Of a DNA stretch of 64,000 nucleotides, positions 14,640 to 30,390 are shown piece after piece. The DNA comes from Bugula neritina (Eukaryota; Bryozoa; Gymnolaemata; Cheilostomatida; Bugulidae): contig CAXIUT010000183.1 of assembly GCA_964035545.1 (NCBI GenBank), positions 434,001-498,000 on the forward strand. The letters run 5' to 3'. Made by a program: the position numbers and the translations under genes. Within the stretch, counting starts at the first letter, position 1. Each line of letters begins with the position of its first letter. Under the pieces are notes generated by a model. That model made no database searches. It saw nothing but the letters and a program-made list of their open reading frames with translations, and was not told the DNA's origin.

Positions 14640-16296
14640 TCCGGTAATATACTGAAATATACTGTAACACATTGAAAAATACTGCAACATACTGAAATAC
14701 ACTGCAACCCACTGAAATACATCGCAAAATACTACAACATACTGAAATACACTGTAACATATTGAAATACACTGCAACACATTGAAATATACTGCAACCT
14801 ACAGAAATAGGTGGTAAACTATTGAAATATACTGTAACACATTGAAAAATACTGCAACATACTGAAATATACTGCGACACATTGCAATATACTGTAACAT
14901 ACTGAAATATGCTCTAGCACACTGAAATACACTGCAACCCACTGAAATATACTGCAACATACGGAAATACACTGCAACACATTGAAATACACTGCAACAT
15001 ACCAAAATAAATGGTAAACTACTGAAATATACTTTAACACATTGAAAAATACTGCAACATACTGAAATATACTGTAACACACTGAAATATACTGCAACAT
15101 ACTGAAATACACTGTAACATACTGAAATAAACTGCAACATACTGAAGTACACTGCAACATCCTACAACATACTGAAATACAATGTAACATATTGAAACAC
15201 ACTGCAACACATTGAAATATACTGCAATGTACCGAATTATATGGTGGACTACTGAAATATACTGTAACACACTGAAAAATACTGCAAGATACTGAAATAT
15301 ACTGCGACACATTGCAATATACTGTAACATACTGAAATATGCTACAGCACACTGAAATACACTGCAACTCACTGAAATATACTGCAACATATTGAAATAC
15401 ACTGCAACATTCTACAACATGCTGAAACACACTGTAACGTATTGAAATACACTGCAACACATTGAAATATACAGCAACATACCGAAATATATGGTAAACT
15501 ACTGAAATAGACTGTAACACATTGCAAAAGACTGCAACATACTGAAATATACTGCGACACAATGCAATATACTGTAACATACTGAAATATGCTCTAGCAC
15601 ACTGAAATACACTGCAACTCACTGAAATATACTGCAACATACTGAAATACACTGCAACACATTGAAATATACTGCAACCTACAGAAATAGGTGGTAAACT
15701 ACTGAAATATACTGTAACACATTGAAAAATACTGCAACATACTGAAATATACTGCGACACATTGTAATATACTGTAACATACTGAAACATACTGTAGCAC
15801 ACTGAAATAGACTCCAGCTCACTGAAATATACTGCATTATACTGAAATTCACTGCAGCATCCTACAACATGCTGAAATACACTGTAACATATTGAAATAC
15901 ACTGCAACAAACTACAACATATTGAAATACACTGCAACGCATTGAAAGACACTGCAACACATTGAAATATACTGCAATATACCAATATATATGGTAAACT
16001 GCTGAAATATACTTTAACACATTGAAAAATACTGCAACATACTGAAATATACTGTAACACACTGAAATATACTGCAACATACTGAAATACACTGCTAGAT
16101 ACTGAAATATACTGCAACATACTGCAACAATCTGAAATACACTGTAACATACTGAAATACACTGCAACAAACTACAACATATTGAAATACACTGCAACAC
16201 ATTGAAATATACTGCAACATACCTAAATATACGGTAATATACCGAAAAAAAAACTGTAACAGATTGAAAAATTCTGCAACATACTGAAATAAACTG
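14640..16296 (+). repeat. Mosaic tail of HOR-A copy 3
   Basis: Short stretches resemble different parts of earlier HORs in succession. 14,791-14,820 carries the cctacagaaataggtgg marker of about 9,725. 14,881-15,060 resembles 8,550-8,700 (gctctagcac, then acggaaatac). 15,101-15,250 resembles 10,860-11,000, including a variant of the gtaccgaattatatggtgg marker. 15,600-15,950 matches 9,650-10,000 at offset 5,950. 15,960-16,250 resembles 3,859-4,110 (accaatatatatggtaaact, then the A-tract). Exact breakpoints cannot be fixed because the monomers are so alike. Confidence 0.7.
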
Positions 16297-19200
16297 TAAC
16301 ATATTGAAATACACTGCAACACTTGGAAATATACTGCAACATACCGAAATATATGTTAAACTACTTAAATATACTGTAACACTTTGAAAAACAGTGCAAC
16401 ATACTGAAATATACTGCGACACTTTGCAATGTACTGTAACATACTGAAATATGCTGTAGCACACTGGAATACACTGCAACTCACTGAAATATACTGCAAC
16501 ATATTGAAATACACTGCAACATCCTACAACATGCTAAAATACACTGTAACATATTGAAATACAGTACAACACATTGAAATATACTGCAACATACCGGAAT
16601 ATATGGTAAAGTACTGAAATATACTGTAACACACTGAAAAATACTGCAACATACTGAAATATACTGCGACAAATTGCAATATACTGCAACATACCAAAAT
16701 ATATGGTAAACTACTGAAATATACTTTAACACATTGAAAAATACTGCAACATACTGAAATATACTGTAACACACTGAAATATACTGCAACATACTGAAAT
16801 ACACTGTAACATACTGAAATAAACTGCAACATACCAAAATATATAGTAAACTACTGAAATATACTTTAACACATTGGAAAATCCTGCAACATACTAAAAT
16901 ATACTCTAACACACTGCAAGATACTGCAACATACCGAAATACACTGTAACATAGTGAAACGCACTGCAACATACTGCATTATACTGACATACACTGGAAC
17001 ATATTGAAATACACTGCAACATCCTACAACATGCTGAAATACGCTGTAACATATTGAAATACACCGCAACACATTGAAAAATACTGCAACACACCGAAAT
17101 ATATGGTAAACTATTGAATTATACTGTAACACATTGAAAAATACTGAAACAAACTGAAATATACTCTGACACAATGCAAAATACTGTAACATACTGAAAT
17201 ATGCTGTAGCACACTGAAATACACTGCAACTCACTGAAATATACTGCAACATACTGAAAAACACTGTAACATATTGAGACATACTGCAACATACTGCAAC
17301 ATACTGAAATACACTGTAACATACTGAAATACATTGCAAAATACTGCAACATATTGAAATACACTGCAGCATCCTACAACATGCTGAAATACACTGTAAC
17401 ATATTGAAACACACTGCAACACATTGAAATATACTGCAACATACCGCAATATATGGTAAACTACTGAAATATACTGTAACACATTGAAAAATACTGCATC
17501 ATACTGAAATATACTGCGACATAATGCAATATTCTGTAACATACTGAGATATGCTGTAGCACACTGAAATACACTACAACTCACTGAAACATACTGCAAC
17601 ATACTGAAATACACTGTAACATCCTACAACATACTGAAATACACAGTAACATATTGAAATACACTGCAACACATTGAAATATACTGCAACATACCTAAAT
17701 ATACGGTAATATACTGAAAAATACCCTAACACATTGAAAAATACTGCAAGATACTGAAATATACTGTGACACATTGCAATATACTGTAACATACTGAAAT
17801 ATGCTCAAGCACACTGAAACACACTGCGACTCACTGAAACATACTGCAACATACTGAAATACACTGCAACATCCTACAACATACTGAAATACACTGCAAC
17901 ATATTGAAAGACACTGCAAGACAATGAAATATACTGCAACATACTGAAATATACCGTAACACACTGAAATATACTGCAACATACTGAAATACACTGTAAC
18001 ATATTGAAATACACTGCAACAAACTATAACATATTGAAATACACTGCAACGCATTGAAAGACACTGCAACACATTGAAATACACTGCAATATACCAAAAT
18101 AAATGGTAAACTACTGAAATATACTTTAACACATTGAAAAATACTGCAACATACTGAAATATACTGTAACACACTGAAATATACTGCAACATACTGAAAT
18201 ACACTGTAACATATTGAAATACACTGCAACAAACTATAACATATTGAAATACACTGCAACGCATTGAAAGACACTGCAACACATTGAAATATACTGCAAT
18301 ATACCAATATATATGGTAAACTGCTGAAATATACTTTAACACAATGAAAAATACTGCAACATACTGAAATATACTGTAACACACTGAAATATACTGCAAC
18401 ATACTGCAACAATCTGAAATACACTGTAACATACTGAAATACACTGCAACAAACTACAACATATTGAAATACACTGCAACACATTGAAATATACTGCAAC
18501 ATACTTAAATATACGGTAATATACCGAAAAAAAAACTTTAACAGATTGAAAAATTCTGCAACATACTGAAATAAACTGCAACACACTGAAATACACCGCA
18601 AAATACTACAACATACTGAAATACACTGTAACATATTGAAATACACTGCAACACTTTGAAATATACTGCAACATACCGAAATATATGTTAAACTACTAAA
18701 ATATACTGTAACACTTTGAAAAACAGTGCAACATACTGAAATATACTGCGACACTTTGCAATGTACTGTAACATACTGAAATATGCTGTAGCACACTGAA
18801 ATACACTGCAACTCACTGAAATATACTGCAACATATTGAAATACACTGCAACATCCTACAACATGCTAAAATACACGGTAACATATTGAAATACAGTACA
18901 ACACGTTGAAATATACTGCAACATACCGGAATATATGGTGAAGTACTGAAATATACTGTAACACACTGAAAAATACTGCAACATACCGAAATATACTGCG
19001 ACACATTGCAATATACTGCAACATACCAAAATATATGGTAAACTACTGAAATATACTTTAACACATTGAAAAATACTGCAACATACTGAAATATACTGTA
19101 ACACACTGAAATATACTGCAACATACTGAAATACACTGTAACATACTGAAATACATTGCAAAATACTGCAACATATTGAAATACACTGCAGCATCCTACA

Positions 19201-22074
19201 ACATGCTGAAATACACTGTAACATATTGAAATACACTGCAACACATTGAAATATGCTGCAACATACCGCAATATATGGTAAACTACTGAAATATACTGTA
19301 ACACATTGAAAAATACTGCATCATACTGAAATATACTGCGACATAATGCAATATTCTGTAACATACTGAGATATGCTGTAGCACACTGAAATACACTACA
19401 ACTCACTGAAACATACTGCAACATACTGAAAGACACTGTAACATCCTACAACATACTGAAATACACAGTAACATATTGAAATACACTGCAACACATTGAA
19501 ATATACTGCAACATACCTAAATATACGGTAATATACTGAAAAACACTGTAACACATTGAAAAATACTGCAAGATACTGAAATATACTGTGACACATTGCA
19601 ATATACTGTAACATACTGAAATATGCTCAAGCACACTGAAACACACTGCACCTCACTGAAACATACTGCAACATACTGAAATACACTGCAACATCCTACA
19701 ACATACTGAAATACACTGCAACATATTGAAAGACACTGCAAGACAATGAAATATACTGCAACATACTGAAATATACCGTAACACACTGAAATATACTGCA
19801 ACATACTGAAATACACTGCTACATACTGAAATATACCGCAACATACTGCAACATACTGAAATACACTGTAACATACTGAAATACACTGCAACAAACTACA
19901 ACATATTGAAATACACTGCAACACATTGAAATATACTGCAACATACCTAAATATACGGTAATATAGCGGAAAAAAACTGTAACAGATTGACAAATTCTGC
20001 AACATACTGAAATATACTGCGACACATTGCAATATACTGTAACATACTGAAATATGCTCTAGCACACTGAAATACACTGCAACCCACTGAAATATACTGC
20101 AACATACGGAAATACACTGCAACACATTGAAATACACTGCAACATACCAAAATAAATGGTAAACTACTGAAATATACTTTAACACATTGAAAAATACTGC
20201 AACATACTGAAATATACTGTAACACACTGAAATATACTGCAACATACTGAAATACACTGTAACATATTGAAATACACTGCAACAAACTACAACATATTGA
20301 AATACACTGCAACGCATTGAAAGACACTGCAACACATTGAAATATACTGCAATATACCAATATATATGGTAAACTGCTGAAATATACTTTAACACAATGA
20401 AAAATACTGCAACATACTGAAATATACTGTAACACACTGAAATATACTGCAACATACTGCAACAATCTGAAATACACTGTAACATACTGAAATACACTGC
20501 AACAAACTACAACATACTGAAATACACTGCAACACATTGAAATATACTGCAACATACCTAAATATACGGTAATATACCGAAAAAAAAACTGTAACAGATT
20601 GAAAAATTCTGCAACATACTGAAATAAACTGCAACACACTGAAATACACCGCAAAATACTACAACATACTGAAATACACTGTAACATATTGAAATACACT
20701 GCAACACTTTGAAATATACTGCAACATACCGAAATATATGTTAAACTACTAAAATATACTGTAACACTTTGAAAAACAGTGCAACATACTGAAATATACT
20801 GCGACACTTTGCAATGTACTGTAACATACTGAAACATGCTGTAGCACACTGAAATACACTGCAACTCACTGAAATATACTGCAACATATTGAAATACACT
20901 GCAACATCCTACAACGTGCTAAAATACACGGTAACATATTGAAATACAGTACAACACGTTGAAATATACTGCAACATACCGGAATATATGGTAAAGTACT
21001 GAAATATACTGTAACACACTGAAAAATACTGCAACATACTGAAATATACTGCGACACATTGCAATATACTGCAACATACCAAAATATATGGTAAACTACT
21101 GAAATATACTTTAACACATTGAAAAATACTGCAACATACTGAAATATACTGTAACACACTGAAATATACTGCAACATACTGAAATACACTGTAACATACT
21201 GAAATAAACTGCAACATACCAAAATATATGGTAAACTACTGAAATATACTTTAACACATTGAAAAATCCTGCAACATACTAAAACATACTGTAACACACT
21301 GCAAGATACTGCAACATACTGAAATACACTGAAACATACTGAAATAAACTGCAACATACCAAAATATATGGTAAACTACTGAAATATACTGTAACACACT
21401 GAAAATTACTGCAACATACTGAAATATACTGTAACACACTGAAATATACTGCAACAAACTGAAATACACTGTAACATATTGAAATAAACTGCAACATACC
21501 AAAATATATGGTAAACTACTGAAATATACTTTAACACATTGAAAAATACTGCAACATACTAAAATATACCGTAACACACTGCAAGATACTGCAACATACC
21601 GAAATACACTGTAACATACTGAAACACACTGCAACATACTGCATTATACTGACATACACTGGAACATATTGAAATACACTGCAACACAATGAAATATACT
21701 GCAACATACCAAAATATATGGTAAACTACTGAAATATACTTTAACACATTGAAAAATACTGCAACATACTAAAATATACTGTAACACACTGAAATATACT
21801 GCAACATACTGAAATACACTGTAACATACTGAAATAAACAGTAACATACTGAAATACACTGCAACATCCTACAACATACTGAATTACGCTGTAACATTGT
21901 GAAATACACTGCAACACATTGAAAAATACTGCAACATACCGAAATATACGGTAAACTATTGAATTATACTGTAACACATTGAAAAATACTGAAACACACT
22001 GAAATATACTCTGACACAATGCAATATACTGTAACATACTGAAATATGCTGTAGCACACTGAAATACACTGCAA
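16297..22074 (+). repeat. HOR family B, first block
   Basis: From here A-tracts become frequent (36 in 47.7 kb against 5 in the first 16.3 kb), and the family A markers cctacagaaataggtgg and tggactactg are no longer seen. From about 16.7 kb the block matches 43.1-48.7 kb, at offset 26,436 until about 17.9 kb and 26,667 afterwards. The 231-bp difference is a segment, containing an A7 tract, present at about 44.6 kb but absent near 17.9 kb. The tract at 18,527 is followed by cttta instead of ctgta, a private change. Confidence 0.82.
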
Positions 22075-24719
22075 CTCACTGAAATATACTACAACATACT
22101 GAAAAACACTGTAACATATTGAAACATACTGCAACATACTACAACATATTGAAAGACACTGCAACACATTGAAATATACTGCAACATACCTAAATATCCG
22201 GTAATATACTGAAATATACTGTAACACATTGAAAAATACTACAACATACTGAAATACACTGTAACATATTGAAATACACTGCAACACATTGAAATATACT
22301 GCAACCTATAGAAATATATGGTAAACTACTGAAATATACTGTAACACATTGAAAAATACTGCAACATACTGAAACATACTGCGACACATTGCAATATACA
22401 GTAACATACTGAAACATGCTGTAGCACACTGAAATAGACTGCAGCTCACTGAAATATACTGCAACATACTGAAATACACTGCTACATACTGAAATATACT
22501 GCAACATACTGCAACATACTGAAATACACTGTAACATACTGAAATACACTGCAACAAACTACAACATATTGAAATACACTGCAACACATTGAAATATACT
22601 GCAACATACCTAAATATACGGTAATATACCGAAAAAAAAACTGTAACAGATTGAAAAATTCTGCAACATACTGAAATAAACTGCAACACACTGAAATACA
22701 GCGCAAAATACTACAACATACTGAAATACACTGTAACATATTGAAATACACTGCAACACTTTGAAATATACTGCAACATACCGAAATATATGGTAAACTA
22801 CCAAAATATACTGTAACACTTTGAAAAATAGTGCAACACACTGAAATATACTCTGACACATTGCAATATACTGTAACATACTGAAATATGCTGTAGCACA
22901 CTGAAATACTTTGCAACTCACTGAAATACACTGCAACATACTGAAATACACTGTAACATATTGAAAAATACTGCAACATACTGCAACATACTGAAATACA
23001 CTGCAACATATTGAAAGACACTGCAAGACAATGAAATATACTGCAACATACTGAAATATACTGTAACACACTGAAATATACTGCAACATACTGAAATACA
23101 CTGCTACATACTGAAATATACTGCAACATACTGCAACATACTGAAATACACTGCAACAAACTACAACATATTGAAATACACTGCAACACATTGAAATATA
23201 CTGCAACATACCTAAATATACGGTAATATAGCGGAAAAAAACTGTAACAGATTGACAAATTCTGCAACATACTGAAATATACTGCGACACATTGCAATAT
23301 ACTGTAACATACTGAAATATGCTCTAGCACACTGAAATACACTGCAACCCACTGAAATATACTGCAACATACGGAAATACACTGCAACACATTGAAATAC
23401 ACTGCAACATACCAAAATAAATGGTAAACTACTGAAATATACTTTAACACATTGAAAAATACTGCAACATACTGAAGTATACTGTAACACACTGAAATAT
23501 ACTGCAACATACTGAAATACACTGTAACATATTGAAATACACTGCAACAAACTACAACATATTGAAATACACTGCAACGCATTGAAAGACACTGCAACAC
23601 ATTGAAATATACTGCAATATACCAATATATATGGTAAACTGCTGAAATATACTTTAACACAATGAAAAATACTGCAACATACTGAAATATACTGTAACAC
23701 ACTGAAATATACTGCAACATACTGCAACAATCTGAAATACACTGTAACATACTGAAATACACTGCAACAAACTACAACATATTGAAATACACTGCAACAC
23801 ATTGAAATATACTGCAACATACTTAAATATACGGTAATATACCGAAAAAAAAACTGTAACAGATTGAAAAATTCTGCAACATACTGAAATAAACTGCAAC
23901 ACACTGAAATACACCGCAAAATACTACAACATACTGAAATACACTGTAACATATTGAAATACACTGCAACACTTTGAAATATACTGCAACATACCGAAAT
24001 ATATGTTAAACTACTAAAATATACTGTAACACTTTGAAAAACAGTGCAACATACTGAAATATACTGCGACACTTTGCAATGTACTGTAACATACTGAATT
24101 ATGCTGTAGCACACTGAAATACACTGCAACTCACTGAAATATACTGCAACATATTGAAATACACTGCAACATCCTACAACATGCTAAAATACACGGTAAC
24201 ATATTGAAATACAGTACAACACGTTGAAATATACTGCAACATACCGGAATATATGGTGAAGTACTGAAATATACTGTAACACACTGAAAAATACTGCAAC
24301 ATACTGAAATATACTGCGACACATTGCAATATACTGCAACATACCAAAATATATGGTAAACTACTGAAATATACTTTAACACATTGAAAAATACTGCAAC
24401 ATACTGAAATATACTGTAACACACTGAAATATACTGCAACATACTGAAATACACTGTAACATACTGAAATACATTGCAAAATACTGCAACATATTGAAAT
24501 ACACTGCAGCATCCTACAACATGCTGAAATACACTGTAACATATTGAAATACACTGCAACACATTGAAATATGCTGCAACATACCGCAATATATGGTAAA
24601 CTACTGAAATATACTGTAACACATTGAAAAATACTGCATCATACTGAAATATACTGCGACATAATGCAATATTCTGTAACATACTGAGATATGCTGTAGC
24701 ACACTGAAATACACTACAA
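22075..24719 (+). repeat. 2,645-bp tandem repeat, unit 1
   Basis: Matches the following unit at a constant offset of 2,645 across its length. It contains A9 (22,632), A7 (23,235) and A9 (23,845), five extra bases, which agrees with 2,640 + 5. I noticed one clear substitution between the units, T at 22,910 versus A at 25,555, so the duplication is recent. The A9-to-A7 spacing is 603 bp here and 623 bp at 49.3 kb, because one 20-bp dimer is missing before the caacaaactac variant. Confidence 0.88.
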
Positions 24720-27364
24720 CTCACTGAAATATACTACAACATACTGAAAAACACTGTAACATATTGAAACATACTGCAACATACTACAACATATTGAAAG
24801 ACACTGCAACACATTGAAATATACTGCAACATACCTAAATATCCGGTAATATACTGAAATATACTGTAACACATTGAAAAATACTACAACATACTGAAAT
24901 ACACTGTAACATATTGAAATACACTGCAACACATTGAAATATACTGCAACCTATAGAAATATATGGTAAACTACTGAAATATACTGTAACACATTGAAAA
25001 ATACTGCAACATACTGAAACATACTGCGACACATTGCAATATACAGTAACATACTGAAACATGCTGTAGCACACTGAAATAGACTGCAGCTCACTGAAAT
25101 ATACTGCAACATACTGAAATACACTGCTACATACTGAAATATACTGCAACATACTGCAACATACTGAAATACACTGTAACATACTGAAATACACTGCAAC
25201 AAACTACAACATATTGAAATACACTGCAACACATTGAAATATACTGCAACATACCTAAATATACGGTAATATACCGAAAAAAAAACTGTAACAGATTGAA
25301 AAATTCTGCAACATACTGAAATAAACTGCAACACACTGAAATACAGCGCAAAATACTACAACATACTGAAATACACTGTAACATATTGAAATACACTGCA
25401 ACACTTTGAAATATACTGCAACATACCGAAATATATGGTAAACTACCAAAATATACTGTAACACTTTGAAAAATAGTGCAACACACTGAAATATACTCTG
25501 ACACATTGCAATATACTGTAACATACTGAAATATGCTGTAGCACACTGAAATACATTGCAACTCACTGAAATACACTGCAACATACTGAAATACACTGTA
25601 ACATATTGAAAAATACTGCAACATACTGCAACATACTGAAATACACTGCAACATATTGAAAGACACTGCAAGACAATGAAATATACTGCAACATACTGAA
25701 ATATACTGTAACACACTGAAATATACTGCAACATACTGAAATACACTGCTACATACTGAAATATACTGCAACATACTGCAACATACTGAAATACACTGCA
25801 ACAAACTACAACATATTGAAATACACTGCAACACATTGAAATATACTGCAACATACCTAAATATACGGTAATATAGCGGAAAAAAACTGTAACAGATTGA
25901 CAAATTCTGCAACATACTGAAATATACTGCGACACATTGCAATATACTGTAACATACTGAAATATGCTCTAGCACACTGAAATACACTGCAACCCACTGA
26001 AATATACTGCAACATACGGAAATACACTGCAACACATTGAAATACACTGCAACATACCAAAATAAATGGTAAACTACTGAAATATACTTTAACACATTGA
26101 AAAATACTGCAACATACTGAAGTATACTGTAACACACTGAAATATACTGCAACATACTGAAATACACTGTAACATATTGAAATACACTGCAACAAACTAC
26201 AACATATTGAAATACACTGCAACGCATTGAAAGACACTGCAACACATTGAAATATACTGCAATATACCAATATATATGGTAAACTGCTGAAATATACTTT
26301 AACACAATGAAAAATACTGCAACATACTGAAATATACTGTAACACACTGAAATATACTGCAACATACTGCAACAATCTGAAATACACTGTAACATACTGA
26401 AATACACTGCAACAAACTACAACATATTGAAATACACTGCAACACATTGAAATATACTGCAACATACTTAAATATACGGTAATATACCGAAAAAAAAACT
26501 GTAACAGATTGAAAAATTCTGCAACATACTGAAATAAACTGCAACACACTGAAATACACCGCAAAATACTACAACATACTGAAATACACTGTAACATATT
26601 GAAATACACTGCAACACTTTGAAATATACTGCAACATACCGAAATATATGTTAAACTACTAAAATATACTGTAACACTTTGAAAAACAGTGCAACATACT
26701 GAAATATACTGCGACACTTTGCAATGTACTGTAACATACTGAATTATGCTGTAGCACACTGAAATACACTGCAACTCACTGAAATATACTGCAACATATT
26801 GAAATACACTGCAACATCCTACAACATGCTAAAATACACGGTAACATATTGAAATACAGTACAACACGTTGAAATATACTGCAACATACCGGAATATATG
26901 GTGAAGTACTGAAATATACTGTAACACACTGAAAAATACTGCAACATACTGAAATATACTGCGACACATTGCAATATACTGCAACATACCAAAATATATG
27001 GTAAACTACTGAAATATACTTTAACACATTGAAAAATACTGCAACATACTGAAATATACTGTAACACACTGAAATATACTGCAACATACTGAAATACACT
27101 GTAACATACTGAAATACATTGCAAAATACTGCAACATATTGAAATACACTGCAGCATCCTACAACATGCTGAAATACACTGTAACATATTGAAATACACT
27201 GCAACACATTGAAATATGCTGCAACATACCGCAATATATGGTAAACTACTGAAATATACTGTAACACATTGAAAAATACTGCATCATACTGAAATATACT
27301 GCGACATAATGCAATATTCTGTAACATACTGAGATATGCTGTAGCACACTGAAATACACTACAA
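24720..27364 (+). repeat. 2,645-bp tandem repeat, unit 2
   Basis: The left junction at about 24,680-24,720 joins the acactacaactcactg context to the atactacaacatactg context found at 22,076. The unit repeats all three A-tracts of unit 1 (25,277; 25,880; 26,490). At 27,361 the sequence leaves the unit and continues as aaacatactgcaacatactg followed by aaagacactg, the context seen at 19,400. Confidence 0.88.
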
Positions 27365-30300
27365 CTCACTGAAACATACTGCAACATACTGAAAGACACT
27401 GTAACATCCTACAACATACTGAAATACACAGTAACATATTGAAATACACTGCAACACATTGAAATATACTGCAACATACCTAAATATACGGTAATATACT
27501 GAAAAACACTGTAACACATTGAAAAATACTGCAAGATACTGAAATATACTGTGACACATTGCAATATACTGTAACATACTGAAATATGCTCAAGCACACT
27601 GAAACACACTGCACCTCACTGAAACATACTGCAACATACTGAAATACACTGCAACATCCTACAACATACTGAAATACACTGCAACATATTGAAAGACACT
27701 GCAAGACAATGAAATATACTGCAACATACTGAAATATACCGTAACACACTGAAATATACTGCAACATACTGAAATACACTGCTACATACTGAAATATACT
27801 GCAACATACTGCAACATACTGAAATACACTGTAACATACTGAAATACACTGCAACAAACTACAACATATTGAAATACACTGCAACACATTGAAATATACT
27901 GCAACATACCTAAATATACGGTAATATAGCGGAAAAAAACTGTAACAGATTGACAAATTCTGCAACATACTGAAATATACTGCGACACATTGCAATATAC
28001 TGTAACATACTGAAATATGCTCTAGCACACTGAAATACACTGCAACCCACTGAAATATACTGCAACATACGGAAATACACTGCAACACATTGAAATACAC
28101 TGCAACATACCAAAATAAATGGTAAACTACTGAAATATACTTTAACACATTGAAAAATACTGCAACATACTGAAATATACTGTAACACACTGAAATATAC
28201 TGCAACATACTGAAATACACTGTAACATATTGAAATACACTGCAACAAACTACAACATATTGAAATACACTGCAACGCATTGAAAGACACTGCAACATAC
28301 CTAAATATACGGTAATATACCGAAAAAAAAACTGTAACAGATTGAAAAATTCTGCAACATACTGAAATACACCGCAAAATACTACAACATACTGAAATAC
28401 ACTGTAACATATTGAAATACACTGCAACACTTTGAAATATACTGCAACATACCGAAATATATGTTAAACTACTAAAATATACTGTAACACTTTGAAAAAC
28501 AGTGCAACATACTGAAATATACTGCGACACTTTGCAATGTACTGTAACATACTGAAACATGCTGTAGCACACTGAAATACACTGCAACTCACTGAAATAT
28601 ACTGCAACATATTGAAATACACTGCAACATCCTACAACATGCTAAAATACACGGTAACATATTGAAATACAGTACAACACGTTGAAATATACTGCAACAT
28701 ACCGGAATATATGGTAAAGTACTGAAATATACTGTAACACACTGAAATATACTGCAACATACTGAAATACACTGTAACATACTGAAATAAACTGCAACAT
28801 ACCAAAATATATGGTAAACTACTGAAATATACTTTAACACATTGAAAAATCCTGCAACATACTAAAACATACTGTAACACACTGCAAGATACTGCAACAT
28901 ACTGAAATACACTGAAACATACTGAAATAAACTGCAACATACCAAAATATATGGTAAACTACTGAAATATACTGTAACACACTGAAAATTACTGCAACAT
29001 ACTGAAATATACTGTAACACACTGAAATATACTGCAACAAACTGAAATACACTGTAACATATTGAAATAAACTGCAACATACCAAAATATATGGTAAACT
29101 ACTGAAATATACTTTAACACATTGAAAAATACTGCAACATACTAAAATATACCGTAACACACTGCAAGATACTGCAACATACCGAAATACACTGTAACAT
29201 ACTGAAACACACTGCAACATACTGCATTATACTGACATACACTGGAACATATTGAAATACACTGCAACACAATGAAATATACTGCAACATACCAAAATAT
29301 ATGGTAAACTACTGAAATATACTTTAACACATTGAAAAATACTGCAACATACTAAAATATACTGTAACACACTGAAATATACTGCAACATACTGAAATAC
29401 ACTGTAACATACTGAAATAAACAGTAACATACTGAAATACACTGCAACATCCTACAACATACTGAATTACACTGTAACATTGTGAAATACACTGCAACAC
29501 ATTGAAAAATACTGCAACATACCGAAATATACGGTAAACTATTGAATTATACTGTAACACATTGAAAAATACTGAAACACACTGAAATATACTCTGACAC
29601 AATGCAATATACTGTAACATACTGAAATATGCTGTAGCACACTGAAATACACTGCAACTCACTGAAATATACTACAACATACTGAAAAACACTGTAACAT
29701 ATTGAAACATACTGCAACATACTACAACATATTGAAAGACACTGCAACACATTGAAATATACTGCAACATACCTAAATATCCGGTAATATACTGAAATAT
29801 ACTGTAACACATTGAAAAATACTACAACATACTGAAATACACTGTAACATATTGAAATACACTGCAACACATTGAAATATACTGCAACCTATAGAAATAT
29901 ATGGTAAACTACTGAAATATACTGTAACACATTGAAAAATACTGCAACATACTGAAACATACTGCGACACATTGCAATATACAGTAACATACTGAAACAT
30001 GCTGTAGCACACTGAAATAGACTGCAGCTCACTGAAATATACTGCAACATACTGAAATACACTGCTACATACTGAAATATACTGCAACATACTGCAACAT
30101 ACTGAAATACACTGTAACATACTGAAATACACTGCAACAAACTACAACATATTGAAATACACTGCAACACATTGAAATATACTGCAACATACCTAAATAT
30201 ACGGTAATATACCGAAAAAAAAACTGTAACAGATTGAAAAATTCTGCAACATACTGAAATAAACTGCAACACACTGAAATACAGCGCAAAATACTACAAC

Positions 30301-30390
30301 ATACTGAAATACACTGTAACATATTGAAATACACTGCAACACTTTGAAATATACTGCAACATAGCGAAATATATGGTAAACTACCAAAAT
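27365..30390 (+). repeat. HOR family B, block repeating 19.4-22.4 kb
   Basis: 27.36-28.2 kb matches 19.40-20.3 kb at offset 7,963, and 28.83-30.1 kb matches 21.25-22.5 kb at offset 7,583, so 380 bp is absent relative to the earlier block. Part of this is visible as the short A7-to-A9 spacing (27,933 to 28,323, 390 rather than 610 bp), where aaagacactgcaacat joins directly to acctaaatat at about 28,300. Confidence 0.8.

Larger units (their letters stand above)
8995..16296 (+). repeat. HOR family A, copy 3, enlarged to 7,302 bp
   Basis: Starts with the same junction sequence as copies 1 and 2. About 8,995-10,900 matches copy 1 at offset 8,994. The copy then expands through an 800-bp tandem repeat and a 2,450-bp duplication, and ends in a mosaic. 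It contains one A-tract, A9 at 16,245-16,253, so its length is 7,300 + 2. Its end lacks about 60 bp relative to copies 1 and 2: aaataaactg runs directly into taacatattg at 16,297. Confidence 0.82.

Noticed and set aside
14819-16162. Long minus-strand ORFs (447 codons here, 436 at 598-1,908, 426 at 22,482-23,762 and many more) as protein-coding genes
   Set aside because: They arise because the repeat has no minus-strand stop in any frame, overlap each other in several frames, share one 20-residue cycle, lack a recognisable domain and end at random variant decamers. No promoter, splice or codon-level signal supports them.
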